A DNA stretch of 64,000 nucleotides from CBDCYS01 sp965226245 (GTDB lineage Bacteria; Acidobacteriota; Terriglobia; Bryobacterales; UBA6623): positions 3,348,001-3,412,000 of the forward strand of contig CBDDCL010000015.1 of NCBI GenBank assembly GCA_965226245.1, read 5' to 3'. Each line of letters begins with the position of its first letter. Positions within the stretch are counted from its first letter, which is position 1. The notes beneath the pieces are model-generated. The model was not told where the DNA came from and did not search any database. It saw nothing but the letters and a program-made list of their open reading frames with translations. The position numbers and the translations under genes are program-made. This document shows positions 8,416 through 16,801 of the stretch, one piece after another.

Positions 8416-9564
8416 ATGTCGACGCCTCCCGCGGCCTCTTCCGGTCCAAGCCATGTTCCGCGCGGGACCCTCGTCTTCGTCGTCGTGCTGTCGATCTTTT
8501 GGGTCGTCCAAGGCACTTTGACCTATCAAAGAGCCCGCCATCACGACTTCTTGAGCTTTTATACTGGAGCGACTCTGATCAGACAAGCTCAGGCGGGAGA
8601 CCTCTATGATCTCGACGCGCAAAGGCTGATACAAGAATCCCTTGCGCCGGCCAACGAAGATGTCATTCCGTTCATTCGGCCGAGCTACTACGCACTGATC
8701 CTGGCCCCTCTCTCCTTTCTGCCGTTCGGAGCGGCCTTCTGGGCTTGGGTTGTTTTTCAGACGGTGCTGCTGTTCCTGTGCTGGGCTTGGGCCGGCCGAT
8801 ACTTCGGCTGGGACGCGATGATCTTCGGCGCCATCTATTTTCCAACGGCTGCCGGCGTCACCAATGCACAGGATTGCGTTTTTCTTCTGTCAATTGGCAT
8901 TGGCGCCTACGTGCTGGCGGAGCGAAAGCGTGACTATTGGAGCGGCCTGGTTCTGGGCCTGGGGCTGATCAAGTTTCACTTGTTTTTCTTGCTGCCTGTT
9001 GTGGTTCTTATGCAAAAAAGATTCAGGATCTTTGCCGGGTATTGCGCGGCCGGCATCATCGCGTTGGGCGTCTTTTTAGTGCTGGGCGGCTTCGGCGGCG
9101 TGGAGAAGTACGCCAGCCTTCTGCGGCGCGACGATTTAGAATGGCTCTCTCCGGCTCCGGAGCTGATGATCAACATACAGAGCGTGGCGGCCAACCTGGG
9201 ACTGCACTGGCCTTGGGCGCCCGCGCTGCTGATCGGCCTCGTGGCGGGGGTCACAATCCTCGGCGCCTGGAGAGTTTCGTTGTGGCGCTGGCTGTCGGTT
9301 GGGTTGCTGGGCAGCGTTCTCATCACGCCGCACGCTTATGCCTACGACGCGGCGATTTTGCTGTTGCCGATCTGGCTGGTCCTGTTCCGCTCGGACAATC
9401 CTATCTTGCGGGTGATCGCGGCCACCCTGGCCGTGCCGCTGCCATTTCTCTCGTTTCTATTTGGGCCCCCTTGGACGGTGATACCCGCCTTGACGATCTT
9501 TGCTTTTCTCTGCGTACTCGCCTGGGATAACCACAGGACGCGGCTGGCCGGGCCGCCGTGCTGA
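8416..9564 (+). CDS. Polytopic membrane protein, GT87/DUF2029 glycosyltransferase-like
   Basis: About ten hydrophobic segments cover most of the protein. The first extracellular loop after helix 1 carries DFLSFYTGATLIRQAQAGDLYD, the acidic/FY motif typical of GT-C family 87 (alpha-mannosyltransferase-like, DUF2029), followed by RPSYYALILAPLSFLPF. Such enzymes use polyprenyl-linked sugars to build lipoglycans. The ATG at 8416 (MSTPPAAS) is preferred over an upstream in-frame ATG at 8380, whose leader is unrelated. It is a single gene with no close partner. Substrate unknown. Confidence 0.75.
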   Translation: MSTPPAASSGPSHVPRGTLVFVVVLSIFWVVQGTLTYQRARHHDFLSFYTGATLIRQAQAGDLYDLDAQRLIQESLAPANEDVIPFIRPSYYALILAPLSFLPFGAAFWAWVVFQTVLLFLCWAWAGRYFGWDAMIFGAIYFPTAAGVTNAQDCVFLLSIGIGAYVLAERKRDYWSGLVLGLGLIKFHLFFLLPVVVLMQKRFRIFAGYCAAGIIALGVFLVLGGFGGVEKYASLLRRDDLEWLSPAPELMINIQSVAANLGLHWPWAPALLIGLVAGVTILGAWRVSLWRWLSVGLLGSVLITPHAYAYDAAILLLPIWLVLFRSDNPILRVIAATLAVPLPFLSFLFGPPWTVIPALTIFAFLCVLAWDNHRTRLAGPPC

Positions 9565-10045
9565 CCCTGTCGGCCTATTACGCAGGCCGCACCGTCGCAC
9601 ACGGAGTTCGAGTTGAATGGAGACAGTCTGACGATTCGCGACAGCCACTCCGCCGCCGGCCAGCGGCGAGAGTGGAAGATGCGGCGGGTCGGGTAGTTGT
9701 CGCCCGGCCGCAATACTAAGCCGCGCCGGGGTTCGGTGGAGGCCTTGGATCGTTTTGGCAATTCCGCCTAGTACGCGCTCGATTCGTTCTGGTTTTCTTT
9801 ACGGCGTTAGTGTTTTTTCGCGGAAGCTTATCTGGCAAAGGGCAAAGGGAAGGGGTTAGTTTCTCGACGGCTGATAGCCAGAGCCACGGCCCTGAGGTCG
9901 TTTTTGCGGGGTTCTGGATATGACGCCCCAGACTGCTGGATATGACGTCCCAGACTGATTGATACAATGGACGGTCTTCGGAAGCAGGCAGGGTCGGCCG
10001 GTTCAGTTGCTCCAACAGCTTTGCGATCGGCTGCTGAATCGTTCC
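9565..10045. other. Gene-free interval upstream of tctB
   Basis: No convincing open frame. A 22-bp unit is repeated in tandem at 9914-9957, about 90 bp before tctB. Nothing else was recognised. Confidence 0.6.
9914..9957. repeat. Tandem 22-bp direct repeat, possible operator
   Basis: The unit ctggatatgacgYcccagac(tg) occurs twice with no spacer (9914-9935 and 9936-9957), with one C/T difference. A spacing of 22 bp is two helical turns, as expected for a pair of regulator sites on the same DNA face upstream of the tctBA genes. No protein can be named. Confidence 0.45.
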
Positions 10046-10486
10046 ATGAACCGCACAAATCTTGCTGTCGCCGTTTGCTTCCTCGCCCTGGGCGGATTCT
10101 TGGCCGTCACTTCTTCCGGATTGCCTGACGGCTTGGGCGGTCTGCCGGGCCCCGGTTTTTTCCCGCGGGTGATCGGAGTGGTTGTGCTGCTGCTGGGTGG
10201 AACGCTGCTGTTCCAGGCGGTCCGTCCGAATGCCGCCGATTCAGCGGGCGAGGCGACCCAGTTCCTGATCGAAAACCGCGCTGCAATTGTCGGCGCCATC
10301 GGTCTGACCTTTGTCTATCTCGCGCTTTGGGGTACCGGGCTGTTCGCTCTTCGGACGGGAGTTTTTCTGGCCCTGTTTCTGAAATTTCTGGGTCAAAGCT
10401 GGAAAGCCAGTATCGCTGTCGCGGCCGTGCTGACGATTACGGTGACCGTGGCTTTTCAGACGGGGCTGCGCGTGTCGTTGGAGTAA
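10046..10486 (+). CDS. tctB: Tripartite tricarboxylate transporter small membrane subunit TctB
   Basis: This 146-residue protein has four hydrophobic segments. The first loop LPDGLGGLPGPGFFPRVIG contains the G-PGFFP motif that marks TctB. TctB is the small four-helix subunit that, with TctA, forms a secondary transporter for tricarboxylates or related carboxylates fed by a periplasmic TctC. The ATG at 10046 (MNRTNLAVAV) is chosen because the upstream extension in frame (from 9959) is not membrane-like. The tctA gene follows after 140 bp. No tctC is in the window, so the binding protein must be elsewhere. Confidence 0.87.
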   Translation: MNRTNLAVAVCFLALGGFLAVTSSGLPDGLGGLPGPGFFPRVIGVVVLLLGGTLLFQAVRPNAADSAGEATQFLIENRAAIVGAIGLTFVYLALWGTGLFALRTGVFLALFLKFLGQSWKASIAVAAVLTITVTVAFQTGLRVSLE

Positions 10487-10626
10487 GCTCAGGGGGAGTA
10501 AGCCCCGGCGCCGCGGAGTGTAGGGGCGCAGCGTGCTGCGCCCGCTCTGGCAAGGCATTTGCCGTGTCCGAAAACAACACTACATTCCGCGGGTATCAAT
10601 AGTGAACCGAATGGGAAGCAATCGGC

Positions 10627-12111
10627 ATGGGCGCTGATCTGATCGAAGGACTGCTGGCGGTCCTTCAGTGGAAGGTTCTGGGGTTTCTCAGTATCGGCGT
10701 GGCGTTGGGAGCCGTCTTCGGTTCTCTTCCGGGTTTGACGGCAACCATGGGCGTGGCGGTACTGACCCCGCTCACGTTTTGGCTCTCCGCCGAAGAAGGG
10801 CTGGCGATGCTGCTCGGCATCTACGGCGGCGCGATCCCTGGAGGCGGCATCCCGGCGATTCTGATCAACGTCCCGGGCACGCCCGCCTCGATCGCCACTT
10901 CATGGGACGGCTATCCCATGGCGAAAAAGGGCCAGGCTGGTTTGGCGCTCGGCATCAACGCGCTGCTATCGGCCATCGGGCAGCTCACGAGCATTTTCTT
11001 TCTGGCGGTGGCCGCCTTCCCGATCGCGGCGTTTGCTTTGAGATTCGGACCCGCCGAATATTTCGGGCTGGCGCTGTTCGGCATCAGCTTGATGGCTGGA
11101 GTGTCGGGCAGGCAGGTGATCAAAGGCATGCTGGCCGGAATGCTGGGGCTGGCGCTGGCAACCGTCGGGCTCGATCCCATGACGGCGTATCCGCGCTTCA
11201 CCTATGGACACTCGGAGTTTCTGGACGGTATTTCGTTTGTGCCGGTGATGATCGGGCTTTTTGGGCTGGCCGAGGTGCTGACTCAAATCTCGGAGCGGCA
11301 TTTGAAGCTGGACAAGCCGCCCGTGGCGTTGGGACGCATTTGGCCCAAAGCGGCCGAATGGAAAAAGATGCTGCCGGGGATGCTGACCGGCGCCGGAGTG
11401 GGGACGCTTGTCGGCGCGGTGCCGGCGGCTGGCGGCGACATCGGCTCGGTGATTGCATGGGAACAGGCACGGCGAATGTCGCCGAACAAAGAGAATTTCG
11501 GAAAGGGATCGATCGAAGGCTTGGCGGCCAGTTGCTCTTCGTGTAACGCCGCCATCGGCGGGGCCATGACGACGATGCTGACGCTGGGGATTCCGGGGGA
11601 CGCGCCGTCCGCGGTCTTGATCGGGGCGCTGCTGATTCACGGCATCCAGCCGGGTCCTCTGCTGTTTCGGGATCATCGGGTCTTCGTGTTCAGCATTGTG
11701 TGTCTGATGGTATTCGCGGCGCTGGCGATGATGGTGATTGGGTTGCTGGGCGCGCGGCCCCTGGCCCGCCTGCTGCGGCTGCCGAACGCCTGGTTGTGGG
11801 CCGGAATCGTGCTCTTCGGGACGGTCGGATCCTATGCCCTGAACAACGCCGTGGTCGACGTATGGGTGATGTTCGTGGCGGGGCTGCTGGGGTTCCTGTT
11901 TCGCAAGGCGCAAATTCCCTTGGGGCCGCTGGTGTTGGGGCTGATTCTCGGACCCATGATGGAGTCCAACTTGCGGCGGGCGCTGATCTTGAGCCGCGGT
12001 GACTGGTTCGGGACATTGACCCGGCCGATTGCGTTGTTCTTCTTCGTGGCGACGCTGCTGTCGCTGCTGTTGCCGCTGCTGCGGAGAAGGAAGAAAGAAC
12101 CGCCGCCGTAG
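10627..12111 (+). CDS. tctA: Tripartite tricarboxylate transporter large permease TctA
   Basis: This 494-residue protein has about 11-12 membrane segments. It shows the TctA motifs IGVALGAVFGSLPGLTATMG near the N-terminus, YGGAIPGGGIPAILINVPGTP (the conserved G-N-PGTP substrate loop) and a second repeat, MTTMLTLGIPGDAPSAVLIGAL. The length equals the usual TctA. It follows tctB on the same strand. The 140-bp gap holds a GC-rich inverted stretch near 10523-10544 (gggcgcagcgtgctgcgccc). It should take up a carboxylate driven by ion gradients, with a remotely encoded TctC protein. Confidence 0.93.
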   Translation: MGADLIEGLLAVLQWKVLGFLSIGVALGAVFGSLPGLTATMGVAVLTPLTFWLSAEEGLAMLLGIYGGAIPGGGIPAILINVPGTPASIATSWDGYPMAKKGQAGLALGINALLSAIGQLTSIFFLAVAAFPIAAFALRFGPAEYFGLALFGISLMAGVSGRQVIKGMLAGMLGLALATVGLDPMTAYPRFTYGHSEFLDGISFVPVMIGLFGLAEVLTQISERHLKLDKPPVALGRIWPKAAEWKKMLPGMLTGAGVGTLVGAVPAAGGDIGSVIAWEQARRMSPNKENFGKGSIEGLAASCSSCNAAIGGAMTTMLTLGIPGDAPSAVLIGALLIHGIQPGPLLFRDHRVFVFSIVCLMVFAALAMMVIGLLGARPLARLLRLPNAWLWAGIVLFGTVGSYALNNAVVDVWVMFVAGLLGFLFRKAQIPLGPLVLGLILGPMMESNLRRALILSRGDWFGTLTRPIALFFFVATLLSLLLPLLRRRKKEPPP

Positions 12112-12693
12112 CGCCTCTATTGTTGAACTCTTGCCAAACATGGCGGAAAGTTCGAAAAGCAGCATCAGAGGCCCAGGCGGAAGCCTGGGCTCAAGTCCGC
12201 CAAGTTCAAATGGCCCGCGGTTTCTCCAACGCCCGCACAAAAAATCGGCTGATGGGCAGTGCACCACAACGCCACAAACTACAGTTTTCGAAGCGCTAAG
12301 CTTTCGGCAGCAGCACACACTTTGAACAAGAGAGCCCCAAAAAACGCGTCGCGATCCTGGCCATTGGTCAACGCTGGCCGACAAGGCAGAATTCAGGCCA
12401 GCGACAACTTGCCTACGACTGTAATTCGAAAGCGCTGGTTTGGAATTAGGTCGCCACTCCGGCCTTTTGCGATACGCTGCCGTCCAGCCTACAATTTGAC
12501 TGGAAAACTTCGACTGCGGATTGTCACTGAGAAATTTATTTCGCACCAACAATCGTCGATGCCAGGGCCTCGGTCGGCTATCGAAACAGACGGAAACCGA
12601 GTCGGCTCAAGGACCTGGGCGTGAGAAAATCGGTTTGTCGGTGGTATCGCTTGTTACCATTTGCTATCTGCGCCAAGGTTCAACCGGACCGCC
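12112..12693. other. Gene-free interval after tctA
   Basis: About 580 bp with no supported open frame. It is less GC-rich than the flanks. No repeat, RNA or IS end was recognised until the kinase-like remnant that follows. Confidence 0.5.
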
Positions 12694-12744
12694 GTGATCG
12701 GCCAAAACGTCAGCCACTACAAGATCGGCGAAGGCGACATGCCT
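12694..12744 (+). pseudogene. Possible N-terminal scrap of a Ser/Thr protein kinase
   Basis: Translation from the GTG at 12694 gives VIGQNVSHYKIGEGDM, very close to the standard beginning of acidobacterial PknB-type kinases (M-I-G-x-x-x-S-H-Y-x-I). The glycine loop is already degraded and the sequence becomes unrelated after about 17 codons. It is probably all that remains of a kinase gene. The match is short, so this is tentative. Confidence 0.3.
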
Positions 12745-12785
12745 CAGCTAAAAGGATCAGCAAACCTCACTGACGGTTTTCTGAC

Positions 12786-14816
12786 TCACTGCCGGAAACC
12801 GATTCGTTGCAGGAGGCTCTGAAAGCGCGGATCGTCTCGAAGAGGCTCCAGCCGGGCGTCTACGTTGAGCCAGGCCATCGATCGGGACCGCAGCCGATAA
12901 CCTTCCTCGAGCTTTTCCATGGCCTTGTCCTTCTCACCCAGACCTAGATAGACGATTGCCTGGTTGAAAGGCGATACGTATCGCTCCTCGGCCAGTTCCT
13001 CTAAGTCGGCTAGCATCGCACGGGCGAGTTTCTCTTCTCCGGCCCGGCCATAGGTGAAACCGAGCGAGCCGAGGGAAACGGGGTTGTTGTCAGACAGGAA
13101 AGCAGCCTTCGATAGCGCGGCGATCGCCTCCCGGTAGGCCCCTTTTTCTTGGTGGATATCGCCAAGTATCCAGTGAGCCCCCCAGAAATTGGGATTCAGC
13201 TCGAGCACTTTCTCCAACTGCTGGACAGCCTCGCCGTGGCGGCCGGCCCGATAGTACTGCTGAGCAAGGTTCATGTTGGCGGCGAGGGAAAGGGGGTTCA
13301 AGTCTCTCGCACGCCGAGCTTTCGCGATAGCCTCGCCCGCTTGACCAGTGACTTCGTAATACAGCGAGTACCACAAAAAGCCTTGGGCGTAGCTCGGATT
13401 AAGGTCCGTGGCTCGGCGGAAATGTCTCTCCGCTTCTTCGAAGTCCCAGTCGTATTTCAAGCTGATCATACCCAGTACGCCATGGGCCTCTTCAATGGAT
13501 TCGGAGAGTTCAAGCGCCGCCTCGGCCTCTTTGCGCGCTCGCGGCAGGACGTCGCCTGGAAGTTCGACCTCCAACCCGTGGCCTCCCAACAAGCAGTAGC
13601 AGCCAGCCAATCCCGAGTAGGCCTGAGCGAAGGCAGGATCTTCCGCGATCGCCCTTTCGAAGTACTCGATGCCTTTTCGAAACCCGCTTTCGGTGATTTG
13701 TTCGCGAAAGTATCGGCCCGTTAGGTAGGCTTCATAGGCGAGGGCGTTGGATGTGCCCGAAACGCGCGTGGGTGCCTCCGGCCGGTCGAGTAGCTTCAAA
13801 GCCAGGGAACGGGATATGAGATTGGCGACCTCGGTCTGAAGCTGCAGGACGCTGTCGAGACGTTTCTCGTAGTCCTCAACCCAGGCGTGAGTTCGGTCGC
13901 GGACATCGATCAATTGAACCGTGATACGAACCTGCTCGTTTTCCAGACGGAAACTTCCTTCCACCACGTAATCGACCCCCAGCTCCTCGCCCATGAGCTC
14001 GATCGGCTTTCCGCCGGCCTTGTAATTTTCCGTCGACGTACGAGCGATCACTCCGAGACGCTCTGGGTTTAGCCGGCCCAACTGAGCGATGACTTCCTCG
14101 GTGAGACCGCCGACGAAATAGTCCTGCTCAGGATCGCCAGTATAGTTGTCAAACGGAAGCACCGCCAACAAGATTCGCCCCGGGGGGGTGGGGGGTCTGG
14201 CTCCGGCGTCTCGATCGTCAGAGCCGTTTGTCAGCAGATACGCGACAACCGCAATCGCCACCACCGCAAATACAGCAGCCCATCGACCCCTGGCGGATCG
14301 ATCCAGTGGTTCGTTGTGAGTACCGGATTCCTTCGAAACACCAGGGTCAATCGATACCGTCGCGATCGGTGGGGGATGGCTTGGAAGATCGGGAACCTCA
14401 ATCAGCAGCGGATCAAGGCGGGGTGAAGAGAGGGAATGCGCCACCCCCAAGTCAGTTGCAACCGTGGGCAAACTCACGTGCTTTTGCACCGGGGCGATGA
14501 AGCGATAGCCCCGTCGTGGCAAGGTTTCCACAAAGCGCGGGTTTTCGGCCGAGTCACCCAGTGCCTCCCGCAGCTTCCCCACGGCGGCATTGAGACTGCC
14601 GTCGAAGTCGACGAATGTGTCGGCGGACCAAAGTCTTTCTCGCAACTCCTCCCGCGTAACCAATTCACCTGGATGCTCCAACAAGGCAGCGAGTATCTGG
14701 AACGGCTTCTCCTGCAGCCTGATCTTGAACCCTTTCTTACGTAGCTCACCTGCACGCAAGTCGACCTCATAAGACCCAAACCGAACGACTCTTCTAGCTG
14801 GATCGGCGTCACCCAT
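12786..14816 (-). CDS. Winged-helix (OmpR-type) membrane regulator with TolB-like and TPR domains
   Basis: The N-terminal ~110 residues form an OmpR/PhoB-type DNA-binding domain (VDLRAGELRKKG, LLEHPGELVTREELRERLW, VGKLREALGDSAENPRFVET, RRGYRFIAPV). One membrane helix follows at about 180-200 (WAAVFAVVAIAVVAYLL). A TolB-like/FlgO-like domain (about 215-340; AVLPFDNYTGDPEQDYFVGG, GVIARTSTENY) comes next, then TPR repeats to the end. This CadC-like architecture senses something outside and regulates transcription from the membrane; it is very common in Acidobacteria. The ATG at 14816 is preferred over an upstream TTG. It is divergent from the YHS gene block (270 bp), a likely target. Confidence 0.85.
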   Translation of the reverse strand: MGDADPARRVVRFGSYEVDLRAGELRKKGFKIRLQEKPFQILAALLEHPGELVTREELRERLWSADTFVDFDGSLNAAVGKLREALGDSAENPRFVETLPRRGYRFIAPVQKHVSLPTVATDLGVAHSLSSPRLDPLLIEVPDLPSHPPPIATVSIDPGVSKESGTHNEPLDRSARGRWAAVFAVVAIAVVAYLLTNGSDDRDAGARPPTPPGRILLAVLPFDNYTGDPEQDYFVGGLTEEVIAQLGRLNPERLGVIARTSTENYKAGGKPIELMGEELGVDYVVEGSFRLENEQVRITVQLIDVRDRTHAWVEDYEKRLDSVLQLQTEVANLISRSLALKLLDRPEAPTRVSGTSNALAYEAYLTGRYFREQITESGFRKGIEYFERAIAEDPAFAQAYSGLAGCYCLLGGHGLEVELPGDVLPRARKEAEAALELSESIEEAHGVLGMISLKYDWDFEEAERHFRRATDLNPSYAQGFLWYSLYYEVTGQAGEAIAKARRARDLNPLSLAANMNLAQQYYRAGRHGEAVQQLEKVLELNPNFWGAHWILGDIHQEKGAYREAIAALSKAAFLSDNNPVSLGSLGFTYGRAGEEKLARAMLADLEELAEERYVSPFNQAIVYLGLGEKDKAMEKLEEGYRLRSRSMAWLNVDARLEPLRDDPRFQSLLQRIGFRQ

Positions 14817-15088
14817 CAGAAGTTCCTGATTCAAAGTCTAGCACCCGGCCGGCTTGTTCCCAGCGCTGGGCGTTCGACCGCATGAGGTGTTCGTTTAAGT
14901 GCTTTATCTTCTGTTGAATAGCCGGTAAGACACGCTTCATCCACCGATAGGCTGCTGTCCATGGACTCAATGGCCGCAGCGTGCCATTCTCGACATGAGC
15001 GGTGGTGGCGAGCCGCAGCGGGAGAAACCAAAACCCAAGCGACCTTGCCCGATCCGCCATCCAAATCTCAAACAAACAGGAGAAGACA

Positions 15089-15613
15089 ATGACAATTCGA
15101 AAAACATACCAAGCAACATCAATCCGTACGTTCGCTCTGGTCGGGCTGCTGGCTGCGGCAGTGTTCCTGCCAGCCGCTTCCCTTCCCATGGGCAGTGCAT
15201 ATGAGGTCAACACGAGCACCGGCATGACCCTCGCGGGCGCCCCTTTGGCCGTCCACGGCTACGACCCGGTGGCTTACTTTACCGAAGGTCGGGCCCGTGT
15301 CGGCAAAGCTACTTTCAGCATCAAACACGGCAACGCGGCCTACCGGTTCGTCAGCGAAGCGAACAAGAAGAAGTTCGAAAGCAACCCCGAGCGGTATGTA
15401 CCGCAATACGGCGGCTATTGCGCCTTTGGCGTAGCTGTCGGCGCGAAGTTCGATGGCGACCCGACCTTATTTCGGGTCGTAGACGACAAGCTGTACCTCA
15501 ACCTGAACCCGGACATTCAGACCACCTGGGAGAAAGACGTCACGGGAAACATCGTCAAGGCCGATGGGAACTGGACGCAGATCCGAGACAAAGCGCCCTC
15601 GGAGCTGAAGTAA
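15089..15613 (+). CDS. Exported YHS domain protein
   Basis: Start: ATG 15089 after a good ribosome site (caggagaagaca). An N-terminal signal segment (TFALVGLLAAAVFLPAASLP) precedes a YHS domain (about 50-120; LAVHGYDPVAYFTEGRARVG, FVSEANKKKFESNPERYVPQ, YGGYCAFG). The domain is named for Tyr-His-Ser residues and is found in proteins that bind metals or redox cofactors; the GYCAFGV segment with a single Cys is conserved in exported members. It is the first gene of a four-gene plus-strand block with the DUF4383-like, NTF2-like and oxidoreductase genes. Function is inferred only at family level. Confidence 0.82.
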   Translation: MTIRKTYQATSIRTFALVGLLAAAVFLPAASLPMGSAYEVNTSTGMTLAGAPLAVHGYDPVAYFTEGRARVGKATFSIKHGNAAYRFVSEANKKKFESNPERYVPQYGGYCAFGVAVGAKFDGDPTLFRVVDDKLYLNLNPDIQTTWEKDVTGNIVKADGNWTQIRDKAPSELK

Positions 15614-15677
15614 GAGGGTCGGACTTGATAGCGTTGCCCCCTAACCCAAAACCATGGCAGCTCGAAAGGAGAACAAA

Positions 15678-16049
15678 ATGACGCATTCGAAAACAGCAAG
15701 CCAGATCTTCGGGGTGGCCTTTATCGCGGCCGGAATCCTAGGATTCATCCCCAACCCGATCGTGTCTCCCGATGGCATCTTCGCGGTGGACACGATGCAC
15801 AATCTTCTCCACATCCTGGTCGGGGTCGGCTTCTTGGCCGGCGCGGCTATGGGAGCGCCGCTTCGCACGATCCAGGTGCTCGCGGTGATGGGCGTGGTGC
15901 TAGCGATTCTCGGCTTCTTGACCACTGGAGACATGTTGCTCGGCATCGTCCACATTAATCACGCCGACCGTTGGCTGCACGCGGGACTGGCAGCGGCGAT
16001 TGTCGCCTTGTGGGCTGGGTTGTCCCGGTTGGAGCGCCAGGCGGCCTGA
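15678..16049 (+). CDS. Small four-helix membrane protein, DUF4383-like
   Basis: Start: ATG 15678 behind aaaggagaac. The 123-residue protein has four hydrophobic segments (IFGVAFIAAGILGFIPNPI, MHNLLHILVGVGFLAGAAMG, VLAVMGVVLAILGFLTTGD, WLHAGLAAAIVALWAGL). The pattern with HNLLH and HADRWLH histidines in membrane or interfacial positions fits DUF4383. No biochemical function is established for this family. It lies 64 bp after the YHS gene, probably in the same transcript. Confidence 0.68.
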   Translation: MTHSKTASQIFGVAFIAAGILGFIPNPIVSPDGIFAVDTMHNLLHILVGVGFLAGAAMGAPLRTIQVLAVMGVVLAILGFLTTGDMLLGIVHINHADRWLHAGLAAAIVALWAGLSRLERQAA

Positions 16050-16211
16050 CTATCGGCGCTCCCGCTTCGATCACTACCGAATTGTTCGGTATACCAGCAG
16101 CCAGCTCTTAAAGAGAAACAGTCATGAGGTCTGCCAAAATAAGATGGCAAATGGCTGATCGTCAACAAAATGAATAAAAATGAATACGACACTAAGAAAG
16201 GAGTGAGACCC

Positions 16212-16592
16212 ATGAGTAATACACCTACAAACGTAAGCGAGTACGACCTGATCGCTAAGACCGTCCAGCACTACATCGATGGCGCCAAGTCCGGCGAGGC
16301 GAGAGGCGACGACATGAAACCTGCCTTCCACGAGGACGCGACGATCTTCGGTTATGCCGGTGTCGACTTGTTCGCCGGCCCTATCCAGGGGCTTTTTGAT
16401 TGGGTTGACGAGAACGATCCAGCGACGGGGCTCCAAGCACGGATCGCCAGCATCGACCTCATTGACACGGTTGCCACCGTGCGGCTTGAACTCGACAACT
16501 GGGGCGGCAGCCGGTACACCGACTTGTTCACGCTGCTAAAAGTCGCCGGGGAGTGGAAGATCATGAACAAGGTCTTCCATCTGCACACCTGA
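16212..16592 (+). CDS. NTF2-like (SnoaL/lumazine-binding type) protein
   Basis: Start: ATG 16212 after a strong aaaggagtgagaccc ribosome site; the in-frame ATG at 16170 has no such site. The 126-residue protein matches the NTF2-like cone fold used by SnoaL-type and 'putative lumazine-binding' proteins: an N-terminal helix (IAKTVQHYIDGAKSGEARG), FHEDATIFGYAG, LELDNWGGSRYTDLFTLLKV and EWKIMNKVFHLH at the end. Such proteins act as small enzymes or ligand-binding chambers; the substrate is unknown. It is the third gene of the block. Confidence 0.78.
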   Translation: MSNTPTNVSEYDLIAKTVQHYIDGAKSGEARGDDMKPAFHEDATIFGYAGVDLFAGPIQGLFDWVDENDPATGLQARIASIDLIDTVATVRLELDNWGGSRYTDLFTLLKVAGEWKIMNKVFHLHT

Positions 16593-16801
16593 GGGAGTGG
16601 CGAGCGGGGCATAGGAAGGACCGTTGGAAGAACTGGTGATCGCTGGCTCAGGACCCCGAATGCCGGCGGTCGCCAAACGAACGGCCTCTGCGTCTGCACA
16701 AGACGACACAAGCTGGCGGGACCGAAGAGGTCCATTCGCTCTAGCTTGGCGCTCTGCTTTTCCCCAAGGGGCCAAGGGGCAACCAAAGAGAGGAGAACAC
16801 C

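Noticed and set aside
10966..12552. 528-codon open frame on the minus strand
   Set aside because: It lies antisense to tctA, is rich in Arg/Gln/His with no domain, and arises from the high GC content at third positions.
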